Positions 17,181 to 25,721 of a DNA stretch of 64,000 bases are shown here, piece by piece. A program made the position numbers and the translations under genes. Position 1 is the stretch's first letter; every line of letters begins with the position of its first letter. The stretch comes from Paenibacillus sp. FSL R5-0517 (lineage in GTDB: Bacteria > Bacillota > Bacilli > Paenibacillales > Paenibacillaceae), in NCBI RefSeq assembly GCF_037974355.1, contig NZ_CP150235.1:1426001-1490000 (forward strand), written 5' to 3'. The notes under the pieces are model-generated. The model was not told the origin of the DNA and did not search any database. It saw nothing but the letters and a program-made list of their open reading frames with translations.

Positions 17181-17218
17181 CCGACAGGGCATTTCCGTCC
17201 TGTCGGTTTTTGTTTTTT
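17181..17218 (+). terminator. Rho-independent terminator of htpG
   Basis: CCGACAGG (17181-17188) pairs with CCTGTCGG (17199-17206), followed by TTTTTGTTTTTTT. Confidence 0.93.
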
Positions 17219-17369
17219 TACCCACAACGGGGTGGGCGTGGGGTAGGCAGACTATCATTGCAGCGATGGATAAACATCTTAATGGAATTCTTTAGTCATT
17301 CAAAAATGTGATGAAATCCCCTTTTCTAGGGGATGTGATGTCACTTAGATTGGGTGTGAATTAAACGGC

Positions 17370-17573
17370 AAAAGTAGTGAAGGGGACGGAATCGATTTTG
17401 AAGAAGCGAAGCGGTTGCCTGAAAGCTTTCTGCAAGAAAGCTGCATCGGAAGCACATGCTATTCCCGAATTTCTCCCTTTCTAAAGGGAATCAAAGAAAT
17501 TTGGGAATAACAGCGATCATAAGAACGATCCGTAACCGGAACGGCCACGCCAACTGTATCATGCACTTTTTTT
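17370..17573 (+). repeat. Structured intergenic repeat, copy 3 (with inserted hairpin)
   Basis: P1: ACGGAATCG 17386-17394 with CGATCCGT 17526-17533. P2: GGTTGC 17413-17418 with GCGATC 17513-17518. P3: 17460-17474 with 17495-17509, 15 pairs, capped by CCCTTTCTAAAGGG. Between P2 and P3 is an insert of about 40 bp with a perfect hairpin AGCTTTCTGCAAGAAAGCT (17424-17442), also found in copy 4 but not in 1 and 2. A T run ends the element at 17567-17573. It lies between htpG and dgt. Confidence 0.75.
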
Positions 17574-17710
17574 CATCATAAGTCACTTTCAATATAGAAT
17601 CATGATCATTTAGGTGCACGAATGATAGTCTGGCAGGGTATAATAAAAGAATAGGACTGTTTATTACAAGTTGATGTAAGAAGAGATGACAATCGCAGAC
17701 AGGTTTTACT

Positions 17711-17738
17711 TTTCGAAACCACAGATGTTGTGTATAAT
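17711..17738 (+). promoter_or_regulatory. Probable dgt promoter
   Basis: TATAAT at 17733-17738 with extended -10 context (TGTGTATAAT) and a weak -35 TTTCGA at 17711. It lies inside the longest open frame, which supports the ATG at 17776 as the real dgt start. Confidence 0.55.
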
Positions 17739-17775
17739 CACTCAAAATAGAGACAGTCGGCTAGGAGTGATCCCC

Positions 17776-19191
17776 ATGCAATGGAACGATCTGAGAGAAC
17801 ATAGACAATATCCTGAACTAACCAAATTGGATGGATCTCGTGCAGCATACGAACGGGACTATTCCAGACTCATTCACTCACCGACCTTCCGTCGGTTACA
17901 GGGCAAATCACAGGTGTTTGGCGCAGGAACGGGGGATTATTATCGTACTCGTTTGACCCATTCCCTGGAGGTGGCGCAGATTGCACGCGAGGCTGCCCGC
18001 AGCCTGATTCGTCGTTTTCCCGAGGTGGACTGGGACCGTGCCGATAACCCCGGCCTTATTATTGATTCAGAAGTGGTGGAGTGTGCTGCAATCGCACATG
18101 ATTTCGGTCACCCGCCGTTTGGACATAAAGGTGAAGAAGTATTAGACGGTATTCTGGATGACCTCATTAACACCGAGGCTAAGAAAATTATGAAAAAAAG
18201 CCGCAGCGCCAAAGTTCCCAAGGTGGAGTCTGAGGTTCGTGCCGAGCTAAAACGGAAATATGAGCATTTTGAAGGAAATGCACACAATTTCCGTCTCATT
18301 ATGCATTTGGAGAAGCGTGAGGATATCGACGGACTGAACCTGTCTGATGCGGTATTACTGGGAATCAACAAGTATCCGTACCCCGGGACAGAGAGCAAGA
18401 AAGGCATGTATCATCATGAGTGGCAATATATTCGTGAGATCCGTGAACGTTGGAACGTGCCGGCAGGCAAGAAGACGCTTGAAGCACAGCTGATGGACCT
18501 ATGTGACGATATTGCGTACTCCTCGCATGACCTGGAGGATGGTATCAAAGCAGGCAAAATTGAAGTACACGAGCACTTCCTGCAAGATCCTCATGTGAAT
18601 CGACTGATTGTGGATAAGATTACAACGTTGGAGGATCTGTTCTGGAACGGATGGACTCGGGAAGCAATTGGGCAAAAGGTAGAAGAGGTGCTCGCTTCGT
18701 TCCTGCGCATCTGGAATGAGAAGATGCCGTTCTGTGAGCATGATTACTCGCGTACCCGACGTGAGGTGAAAGCTTATTGGGTGAGTTTCTTTGTAGGCAG
18801 CCTAGGTGTTATTGATGATGGTGACTGGAAGAAGGTTACCTTTGTCCGTGAAGGGGCTGAAGACCTTGATATGCTGCGTACGGTGAGTGTGCTTAAGAGT
18901 TTTGCATGGGTGACGATGATACGTGATCTGCGTGTGCAACGGCTACAGAAGCGAAGTGAGTGGATGATTAAGCGATTATGGGATGCATTCCTCGATCCGG
19001 AAACGTCCAAATCCATTATTCCATCCGACTGGCTGCAGCGGTATGAGAAGGATCAGGCCAAAGCGCAACCGATCTGGACCTGGGAACATATGGTGATTGA
19101 TTATATTGCAGGAATGACGGATGCATTTGCCGAGAAAATATACAATGAACTTTATGGACTGAAGGTAGGTTCCATCTACGATCTGGATTAA
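17776..19191 (+). CDS. dgt: Deoxyguanosinetriphosphate triphosphohydrolase family protein
   Basis: 471 residues from ATG 17776 (AGGAGTG seven bases upstream). HD-domain metal ligands are visible: H62 (THSLE), H108-D109 (AIAHDFGHPPFGHKGE) and a later Asp in the CDDIAYSSHDLEDG stretch near residue 243. The opening RDYSRLIHSPTFRRLQGK is typical of dGTPases. The enzyme splits dGTP (or other dNTPs) into deoxynucleoside and triphosphate, adjusting nucleotide pools. Single gene, 21 bases ahead of the next start, so the two may be cotranscribed. Confidence 0.93.
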   Translation: MQWNDLREHRQYPELTKLDGSRAAYERDYSRLIHSPTFRRLQGKSQVFGAGTGDYYRTRLTHSLEVAQIAREAARSLIRRFPEVDWDRADNPGLIIDSEVVECAAIAHDFGHPPFGHKGEEVLDGILDDLINTEAKKIMKKSRSAKVPKVESEVRAELKRKYEHFEGNAHNFRLIMHLEKREDIDGLNLSDAVLLGINKYPYPGTESKKGMYHHEWQYIREIRERWNVPAGKKTLEAQLMDLCDDIAYSSHDLEDGIKAGKIEVHEHFLQDPHVNRLIVDKITTLEDLFWNGWTREAIGQKVEEVLASFLRIWNEKMPFCEHDYSRTRREVKAYWVSFFVGSLGVIDDGDWKKVTFVREGAEDLDMLRTVSVLKSFAWVTMIRDLRVQRLQKRSEWMIKRLWDAFLDPETSKSIIPSDWLQRYEKDQAKAQPIWTWEHMVIDYIAGMTDAFAEKIYNELYGLKVGSIYDLD

Positions 19192-19221
19192 AATGAACCG
19201 ATATAAAGGGAGATGAGACGC

Positions 19222-20268
19222 TTGGCTACAAGAATGAGTGAGACGTTCAGTCTGGGCGTACTTGACCTTGTTCCAAGGTTAAACGATGCCACAGCGGAAC
19301 AGGCACTTCAACAATCCGTGGCACTTGCGCAACAGGCTGAGGCTTGGGGATACACCCGATACTGGACATCAGAGCATCATGATATGGCTGAACTGGCATC
19401 GGCCTCTCCCGAAGTACTGCTATCCCACATCGGAGCAAGAACGACAACGATCCAGCTTGGCTCTGGAGCGGTCCTGTTGCCACACTACAGTCCGCTCAAG
19501 GTTGCAGAGTCGTTCCGTCTCCTGGCTACCCTCTATCCGGGGCGCATTGAGCTTGGGCTCGGACGTGCTCCTGGCGGTGGTCCTCATGCGACGATGGCAC
19601 TCAGTGGCAATTACTTGCAACATGTGTCCAAGCTGCCCGAATCACTTGCAGCACTGACCGAACTGCTTGAAGATCGATATACCTACGAGGATCATCCTGT
19701 GACGGCTCGTCCGATTCCCAAGCTTCCGTTATCGCTTTGGATGTTGGGGACCAACGTAAAGAGCGCAGAATTTGCGGCACGGTTCGGCATGGGCTATGTC
19801 TTTGGTCAATTCATGAGTGATGCTGATGGTACAGAGGCTGTAAGGCGATACCGAGAAGGATTTGTTCCCAGTGCAACCATGAAGGAACCTGAAGTTATGG
19901 TGGCAGTCAGCGTATTGTGTGCGGAGTCAGAGACGGATGCCTTGGCCTGGAGTCGTGACATGGCAGAGAGACGCAGGGCGGATGGAAAAGAACGTTTAAG
20001 CGAGCTGAATTCGAATAGTATCGAGGTCTCCGGCACGAATGATTCAGCCAGTGCTGATCTTCATGAAGCTGAGCGGCACTATGCAGGTACACCTGAGCAG
20101 GTATGGGGTCAATTGGAACAAGTAAGTCGCAGGCTGGATACGGAGCGGTTGCTTCTGGTTACGGCAGGACCCGATTATGAGCGCAGGCTGAATTCTTACC
20201 GATTGCTGGCCGAGCAAAGACAGAGCAATCTTGAAGTAGGCGAAGCACTTTATGATGCAAACCGTTAA
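19222..20268 (+). CDS. LLM-class flavin-dependent oxidoreductase
   Basis: About 348 residues. I prefer the TTG at 19222, nine bases after AAAGGGAG; ATG 19213 abuts that site. It shows the luciferase-like monooxygenase pattern: FSLGVLDLVPR opening, RYWTSEHHDM near residue 46, IQLGSGAVLLPHYSPLKVAE near residue 75, RIELGLGRAPGG near residue 107. This is the MsnO8-like subfamily of LLM enzymes, which use reduced FMN. The substrate is unknown. It is followed by a terminator. Confidence 0.9.
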   Translation: MATRMSETFSLGVLDLVPRLNDATAEQALQQSVALAQQAEAWGYTRYWTSEHHDMAELASASPEVLLSHIGARTTTIQLGSGAVLLPHYSPLKVAESFRLLATLYPGRIELGLGRAPGGGPHATMALSGNYLQHVSKLPESLAALTELLEDRYTYEDHPVTARPIPKLPLSLWMLGTNVKSAEFAARFGMGYVFGQFMSDADGTEAVRRYREGFVPSATMKEPEVMVAVSVLCAESETDALAWSRDMAERRRADGKERLSELNSNSIEVSGTNDSASADLHEAERHYAGTPEQVWGQLEQVSRRLDTERLLLVTAGPDYERRLNSYRLLAEQRQSNLEVGEALYDANR

Positions 20269-20284
20269 AATTTGAATAAAGCAG

Positions 20285-20329
20285 AGAGCTGCAGATCGGG
20301 ATGTTACCGTATGCTGCAGCTCTTTATTG
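20285..20329 (+). terminator. Rho-independent terminator after LLM oxidoreductase gene
   Basis: AGAGCTGCAG (20285-20294) pairs with CTGCAGCTCT (20314-20323), followed by TTATTG. Confidence 0.8.
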
Positions 20330-20471
20330 TAGAATATGCCAAAATTCAACAAGACTTTACTAAATTAAGCTTCTTAATAACAAAATAATGTTATAATACT
20401 TTACGTCTATTTTCCTATCGATATAATATAGATAAGTTCTTTTGACAAGAGGTCAAAAGAAGGGGAAAACA

Positions 20472-20588
20472 ATGACAAAAGCACCTGAATTCGGGATGAC
20501 CGAAGAGGTCAAGGGGGAAATCATATGTTCAGCAGATTTAAGATCAAAAGTATCGGTCTGCGTATCAGCATCGCGTTCTACTTGTTAA
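20472..20588 (+). CDS. Possible 38-residue upstream ORF overlapping the chemoreceptor start
   Basis: ATG 20472 follows GAAGGGGAAAAC, a good site, and opens 38 codons (begins [16 protein letters not shown]) that run across the chemoreceptor start at 20525 in another frame. I do not recognise the peptide. It may be a translated leader that tunes the downstream gene, or chance. Confidence 0.35.
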   Translation: MTKAPEFGMTEEVKGEIICSADLRSKVSVCVSASRSTC

Positions 20589-22237
20589 TCCTCTGTTTGA
20601 TTATTTTGAGTGTCACCATTGTCACCCGCATGAATTCAATCGAATCCAACACAAATGAGATTACAAACAATTGGATGCCATCAATCCAGCAAATTAACCG
20701 GTTAAACTACACTACGGAGCACGTTCTTTCGCTAAGTTATCGTCACTTTGACGCGGATAAATTGGACAAGGGAGCTTTGTTAGAAGAGCGTACCAAGTAT
20801 ATTCGTGAAACAACACAGGCGATTAAAATTTATGACCAGCAGGAAAAGTCTACGGAGGAACTCGAACACTGGAATGCGTTCAAGAATAAATGGGAAGCGT
20901 ATCTTAAGATTAATACGCAAGCAATCAAGCTGAGTGATGAGGGTCAGACACAGCTGGCCAAGGAAGTCGCTGAAAAAGGTGCAGACTCCTTTGACGCCAT
21001 GCAAGTCGATCTGGATTATCTTGTGGAATACAATCAGAAACAGTCCGATATTGCGGCGGCCCAAACGATCAGATCGGTTCAGGATGGTAGAATAATCATT
21101 ATTATCGGTGTTCTTGTCATGATTGTCATTACAGCGATCAGTATTCCGATTATTCGTTCACAGGTCGTGAAACCACTGCTGCGTGTTATTAGTTCGGTGA
21201 AACTGATTGCAGAAGGCCAATTGAATGTACAGGATATACATACCAGACATGAGGACGAAGTCGGTGTTCTGGCCAAAGCGGTGAATGACATGAAAGGTAA
21301 CCTGACTTCCATGGTTCTGAGCGTTAGACGAATTGCGGAAGCTGTCAATCGTCAGAGCGGGGAACTGGCAATCTCCTCCGAAGAGGTTAAGATTGGCAGT
21401 CGCCAAATTGCTGTGACCATGGAAGAGTCGGCCAAGGCTGCGGAAAGTCAGGCAGAGACAGCGGTGGAATCAGCTCGTACGGTTGAAGTGCTGAATGATC
21501 ACATCCAGAATCATACGGAGCAAGGCAGTCAGCTACGCGTCATGTCGGATCTTGTACTGGAGCAAGGGCTGAATGGTCGCAAGGCGATGGAACAGTCAGT
21601 TCAGCAGATGCAACAGATTTCCGGAGCGGTCTCAACTTCCATGAACAAAATGGAACGGCTGAATCGTAAAAATGAAGATATCTCCAAGCTGGTTCAGGTC
21701 ATTCATGAAATTGCACGCCAAACCAACCTGCTGGCATTGAATGCCTCCATTGAAGCAGCCCGTGCGGGAGAGAGTGGACGCGGGTTCGCCGTAGTGGCCT
21801 CAGAAGTGCGGAAGTTATCGGAAGCTGTGCAGACTTCGGTCGAAGAGATCACGGCGATTACCGAGGATATTCAGCAGGAGTCACAAGGGGTGGTTGCGGA
21901 ATTGCGTACAGGCGTTCAGGAGACCGAACTGGGTCAGGAACATGTACTTGCTTCAGGTCAGCTCTTCCGTACGATTAATGAATCGGTGGAAGGCATGGTA
22001 GGTGTGATCAGCACCATGACAGATGGCCTCGCGGGAATGCAGGAAGCAAGCGGACGAATGAATGATTTCAGTCAGCAGATTTCGGCTGTTTCGGAACAAT
22101 CAGCAGCAAGTGTGGAAGAAGTTTCTGCATCGGCGGAAGAGCAGGTCAGTTCCATGGAAACGATTAGTGGCAACATTCAAAGTCTGAAAGAATTATCGGA
22201 AGATTTGCTAACATCCATTGAAAAATTAAAAATATAA
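20525..22237 (+). CDS. Methyl-accepting chemotaxis protein
   Basis: 570 residues, ATG 20525 after AAGGGGGAAATCAT. Order: TM1 (about 14-35), a helical extracytoplasmic sensor of about 150 residues (four-helix-bundle type), TM2 (about 188-208), HAMP (about 210-262), and a methyl-accepting signalling domain. The conserved hairpin tip is near residue 395 ([20 protein letters not shown]). No C-terminal CheR-binding pentapeptide is present. It senses an unknown ligand and signals through CheA/CheW. It stands alone; a TCGATATA about 100 bases upstream resembles part of a SigD -10 but the -35 is poor. Confidence 0.95.
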   Translation: MFSRFKIKSIGLRISIAFYLLILCLIILSVTIVTRMNSIESNTNEITNNWMPSIQQINRLNYTTEHVLSLSYRHFDADKLDKGALLEERTKYIRETTQAIKIYDQQEKSTEELEHWNAFKNKWEAYLKINTQAIKLSDEGQTQLAKEVAEKGADSFDAMQVDLDYLVEYNQKQSDIAAAQTIRSVQDGRIIIIIGVLVMIVITAISIPIIRSQVVKPLLRVISSVKLIAEGQLNVQDIHTRHEDEVGVLAKAVNDMKGNLTSMVLSVRRIAEAVNRQSGELAISSEEVKIGSRQIAVTMEESAKAAESQAETAVESARTVEVLNDHIQNHTEQGSQLRVMSDLVLEQGLNGRKAMEQSVQQMQQISGAVSTSMNKMERLNRKNEDISKLVQVIHEIARQTNLLALNASIEAARAGESGRGFAVVASEVRKLSEAVQTSVEEITAITEDIQQESQGVVAELRTGVQETELGQEHVLASGQLFRTINESVEGMVGVISTMTDGLAGMQEASGRMNDFSQQISAVSEQSAASVEEVSASAEEQVSSMETISGNIQSLKELSEDLLTSIEKLKI

Positions 22238-22300
22238 CCTTCTTCTTATAATAGAAGAAACTGGCTCGTGCATGGGCGGGCTGTTGAGAATCTCAAAATA

Positions 22301-22343
22301 AAATAAGGTGTTCCTCGATCCTGGGGACACCTTATTTTTTTCT
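22301..22343 (+). terminator. Rho-independent terminator of chemoreceptor gene
   Basis: AAATAAGGTGTTCC pairs with GGGGACACCTTATTT, followed by a T run. Confidence 0.9.
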
Positions 22344-22391
22344 TTCCAAATAGTTACCTCCAAAGAAATGGATAGTTGTCTAGCCGTCTAA

Positions 22392-22405
22392 CATTGTATA
22401 CAATG
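22392..22405. promoter_or_regulatory. Perfect 14-bp palindrome upstream of methyltransferase gene
   Basis: CATTGTATACAATG is a perfect palindrome, 100 bases ahead of the start at 22506, and a second GTATAC core follows near 22442. It resembles a dimeric repressor site (for example GntR-family type). No cognate regulator gene is adjacent. Confidence 0.4.
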
Positions 22406-22505
22406 ACTACCTGAAGCATTCGTAACAGCTGATATTTGATATGTATACACTGAGCTACTATCTATATAGAAGAAACATGATTAATGAAGGAAGGAGAGGA
22501 GAATT

Positions 22506-23483
22506 TTGCCTGATGGAACACTTGGTAGTTACACTACTTCTGGGAAATACCTCTACACCTTTGCTTGCCACGAGAACGAGCGTGAATTATGCATGCTGGA
22601 GCTGAATACGTTGCTTGAACCGAGTTCAGAGATCGGTATGGATAGGGGAGCATATGTGTGGTCTGAACGACATATATCACCTGGACGTAGTCCTTTTATC
22701 CATGGCAGATTAGATGTAATCGGTGAAGGCAATACGGTGAATGACCTGCTCCCTCTTGCCAAAGAGATTCAGCTGTTGCCAGAAGAGACATTTAAGGTGA
22801 TTTGTCTGAAAGAAGGGGATCATGCCCCTGATTATGCACAGTCTCGTCAACTGGAAAAAGAAGTCGGCATGTGCATTAAAGGCAAGGCACAGATGAAGCA
22901 ACCAAAAGTGACTTTCGGCCTAATCCAAACAGGAGAAAAATGGATCTTGGGCCAGTGGACAGAAGCTGATCGATCATGGCAGATTCATCGGCAGAAGCCG
23001 CAAAATTACTCGACTGGATTTGGCATCACACTCGCCAGAGCGCTGGTGAATATTGCTGTTCCGAACGTGGAAAACCATCGATTACTTGATCCGTGCTGCG
23101 GTATGGGAACAGTTGTCATTGAAGCTTTATCCATGGGAATTGATGCGAGAGGTAACGACTTGAATCCTCTGGCTGTCCGAGGTGCACGTATCAATCTGCC
23201 GCATTATGGATATGATTCGGATCGAATCACGTTAGGGGATATGAATGAACTGCAAGATCGGTATGATGCAGCAATTCTGGACATGCCCTATAATCTCTGT
23301 TCTGTACTCCCAGATGCTGAGCAACGAGACATGCTGAAGAGCTTGCGCAGATTGACCCAGCGGGCAGTGATTGTTTCCACAGAGTGGGTAGAAGAGCACT
23401 TGTTGGAAGCGGGATGGACAGTAAAAGAGTACCGAACAGTAAACAAAGGCACGTTTATACGTCATATCTGGTTGTGTGTGTAA
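22506..23483 (+). CDS. TRM11/UPF0020-type methyltransferase
   Basis: 325 residues, TTG 22506 preceded by GGAGAGGAG. The N-terminal about 160 residues have no clear motif and may recognise the substrate (THUMP-like position). The C-terminal Rossmann fold shows SAM motif I LLDPCCGMGT near residue 193 and the catalytic-type DMPYNL near residue 258, a variant of the DPPY motif of amino-methyltransferases acting on RNA or DNA. Most likely a tRNA guanine-N2 methyltransferase relative, but the substrate is not certain. Strong terminator directly downstream. Confidence 0.8.
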   Translation: MPDGTLGSYTTSGKYLYTFACHENERELCMLELNTLLEPSSEIGMDRGAYVWSERHISPGRSPFIHGRLDVIGEGNTVNDLLPLAKEIQLLPEETFKVICLKEGDHAPDYAQSRQLEKEVGMCIKGKAQMKQPKVTFGLIQTGEKWILGQWTEADRSWQIHRQKPQNYSTGFGITLARALVNIAVPNVENHRLLDPCCGMGTVVIEALSMGIDARGNDLNPLAVRGARINLPHYGYDSDRITLGDMNELQDRYDAAILDMPYNLCSVLPDAEQRDMLKSLRRLTQRAVIVSTEWVEEHLLEAGWTVKEYRTVNKGTFIRHIWLCV

Positions 23484-23496
23484 GTATAAAAAAAAC

Positions 23497-23539
23497 AAAA
23501 CTCTACCTCTAAGGAAATTTCCAGAGGTAGAGTTTTTTT
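23497..23539 (+). terminator. Rho-independent terminator of methyltransferase gene
   Basis: AAAACTCTACCTCT (23497-23510) pairs perfectly with AGAGGTAGAGTTTT (23523-23536), followed by more T. Confidence 0.95.
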
Positions 23540-23553
23540 ACTGTGTACATTTT

Positions 23554-23775
23554 AATTGAACTAACGATTTACACGAGAAACGTAGAGGACGGAAATAACC
23601 TGAAGAAGCGGAGCTAAAAGCTTTCTGCAAGAAAGCTGCATCGTAAGCATACTCTTCGCCTTTATTCCCAGATTTTCACTTTTCTAAAAGTGAGTCAAAA
23701 AAATCTGGGAATAACAGTGAGCGGAAGGTTGTTCTGTCATCGGAGTTGTAAGTGTAAATATTGTTTAGTTCAATT
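23554..23775 (+). repeat. Structured intergenic repeat, copy 4 (with inserted hairpin)
   Basis: P3: 23662-23676 with 23700-23714, 15 Watson-Crick pairs, capped by CACTTTTCTAAAAGTG. P1 has a different sequence from the other copies (23588-23601 with 23726-23738) but still pairs over 13 positions with a single bulged A. An extra outer stem is present: AATTGAACTAA 23554-23564 with TTAGTTCAATT 23765-23775, and TTTACAC with GTGTAAA. It carries the same hairpin insert as copy 3 (about 23617-23643). It lies between convergent genes. Confidence 0.75.
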
Positions 23776-23825
23776 GATATCGTTGATCTGATTTGCACAA
23801 TATTGCATGGGAACGGATGTTTGTG

Positions 23826-24782
23826 TTAATATTTATGACTATAATCCACCAGGTTAAGCGGAAGTGTCTGGCCAGCTACATAAGCTTCCAGATTTTTGAC
23901 GAAAATATCGAGGGCACGATCCGTGTATTGCTCCGTGCTTCCTGCGATATGTGGCGTCATTAAGACGTTATCCATGCCCCATAACGGGTGGTCTGCCGGA
24001 AGGGGTTCTTCTTCGAACACGTCCAGTGCGGCGAAGGCAACCTGGCCGTTTTGGAGTGCATTCAGCAAGGCTTCCGTTTTCACACTGGGGCCGCGGCCCA
24101 CATTGACGAAACATGCACCAGATTGGAAATGCTCAAATGCAGTTTGATCATATATATGTTTGGTTTCATCGGTCAACGGTAAAATATTAATCACATAATC
24201 GCCTTGGCTCAAGGCTTCATGCAGCCCGGTCATGTCGTACATCTGATCCACGTTGGGCACATCTTTGCCTGAGCGACGAACACCGATCGTTCGCATGCCG
24301 AGTGCTTTGAGGATGCGGGCTGTTTCGGTTCCAATCTCACCTACACCAACGATGACCGCTGTTTTGCCGTGCAGTTCGGGTAGGGGTTTGGCGGGAGCTT
24401 TCCATTCGGACTGCTGTTGATGCAACATGGCTTGTCTCAGCCAGCGGCTGTGGGATAACATCATGCCCAGAATAATTTCGGTGATTGGAATGGCGTGAAC
24501 TCCATTTGCACTGGTGACCTGAATGTTCTTCTGCTGCAAATCTGCAAAAGGAAGATTGTCCACACCAGCGGACCAGACCTGAACCCACTTCAACAGGCTG
24601 TCTTGTCTCAATGCATGTTCAGTGACAAGAGGTGACCAACCGAGAATAATCTCAGCCTCTTTCAACGCAGCAGGGTCCAATTCCTTGGCTTTTCCGAATG
24701 TCAGGGTGTACCCCGGTGCGGCGTTCTGAATGCGTTGTTTCTGTTCTTCGGATAGAGATGGAAAACATACAATTTTACCCAT
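23826..24782 (-). CDS. D-2-hydroxyacid dehydrogenase
   Basis: 318 residues. The start is the ATG whose first base is 24782, preceded (minus strand) by AGGAGGACCACACATT; the longer frame from 24806 would run over this site. NAD-binding motif VGVGEIG near residue 140, catalytic Arg in NVGRG near 228, Glu in DVFEEEPL near 257 and His in TPHIAG near 276. The family reduces 2-oxoacids with NAD(P)H. This is the DdpX/GyaR-like type with the substrate undefined. It is alone on the minus strand, convergent with the methyltransferase gene. Confidence 0.92.
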   Translation of the reverse strand: MGKIVCFPSLSEEQKQRIQNAAPGYTLTFGKAKELDPAALKEAEIILGWSPLVTEHALRQDSLLKWVQVWSAGVDNLPFADLQQKNIQVTSANGVHAIPITEIILGMMLSHSRWLRQAMLHQQQSEWKAPAKPLPELHGKTAVIVGVGEIGTETARILKALGMRTIGVRRSGKDVPNVDQMYDMTGLHEALSQGDYVINILPLTDETKHIYDQTAFEHFQSGACFVNVGRGPSVKTEALLNALQNGQVAFAALDVFEEEPLPADHPLWGMDNVLMTPHIAGSTEQYTDRALDIFVKNLEAYVAGQTLPLNLVDYSHKY

Positions 24783-24988
24783 AATGTGTGGTCCTCCTGA
24801 GATCAATAGTTTGATAAGTTTGATAATTGCAGTGTATCAGATTTGATGTTGGATGTGCATAAGGTGGTAAATGCAGGAATCTAGCCTTATTTGCAAATGG
24901 TTATCTTTGTGTCACTCTATACTTACCCAACTTGAAACGATATGTATAGTTATGAAATAATAGAGCGAACTTTAGAGAGGTGTATGCA

Positions 24989-25591
24989 ATGAATAACCAA
25001 TCACATCAGGATCATTCATCCCGACGGGAAAGATTGTTTGTGGCGATTCGTCTTCCTGGTCCTGTTCAGCAGTCTCTTCAGATGGACGCGAGGCTTGTAC
25101 AGAACAAGCTTGATTTTCGTAAATGGACAGATCATCGGGATTATCATATAACCTTGCAATTTCTTGGAGATACACTTGTTAGTGAGATTGGACATCTTCG
25201 GAAAGCGTTGCGCTCAGTAGCAGTTGAATTCCAGGCGTTTGAACTTCAGCTTGCGGATTGGGGCACATTTGGACTTGAAGAAGCGCCTAAAGTGTTATGG
25301 AAGGGTGTTAGCGGAGAGATGGATCGGTTGATTTCATTGCAAAAACAAATCGTTCAGGCCACATCGACTCTTGGATTCGAAGCTGAATTAAGACCATATG
25401 CTCCCCACATCACCGTTGCTAGAAAATATCTGGGACAACTCCCAGGTAATGAGAATAAAGGGGTATCTGGAGTGCTTCCGGAACATGCCTCAGGTGTTAA
25501 TTCATGGATGGTGGAGGACATTGTACTTTATGTGACAAGGCTTGGACAATCTCCAATGTATGAGGTCGTGGACACGTTCTCTTTTTCCTGA
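24989..25591 (+). CDS. thpR: RNA 2',3'-cyclic phosphodiesterase (ThpR/LigT)
   Basis: 200 residues from ATG 24989 (AGAGAGGTG upstream; GTG 24980 in frame is inside that site). The two HxTx signatures of the 2H phosphoesterase family are present: H53 in YHITLQ and H140 in PHITVA. The opening LFVAIRLP is typical. The enzyme hydrolyses 2',3'-cyclic phosphate ends on RNA to 2'-phosphate. Length is normal for the family. A single gene, divergent from the dehydrogenase. Confidence 0.93.
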   Translation: MNNQSHQDHSSRRERLFVAIRLPGPVQQSLQMDARLVQNKLDFRKWTDHRDYHITLQFLGDTLVSEIGHLRKALRSVAVEFQAFELQLADWGTFGLEEAPKVLWKGVSGEMDRLISLQKQIVQATSTLGFEAELRPYAPHITVARKYLGQLPGNENKGVSGVLPEHASGVNSWMVEDIVLYVTRLGQSPMYEVVDTFSFS

Positions 25592-25721
25592 TAATCATTT
25601 TTATGCCATAAAATCACATTGACATTACGTTTATCCCTATGTAATATTAGCCATCGTTATTCAAATTCTTTTTTTTGGGTTACTTAGATAAGGGAAATGT
25701 TTCGACAGGAGGAATCTTCGA

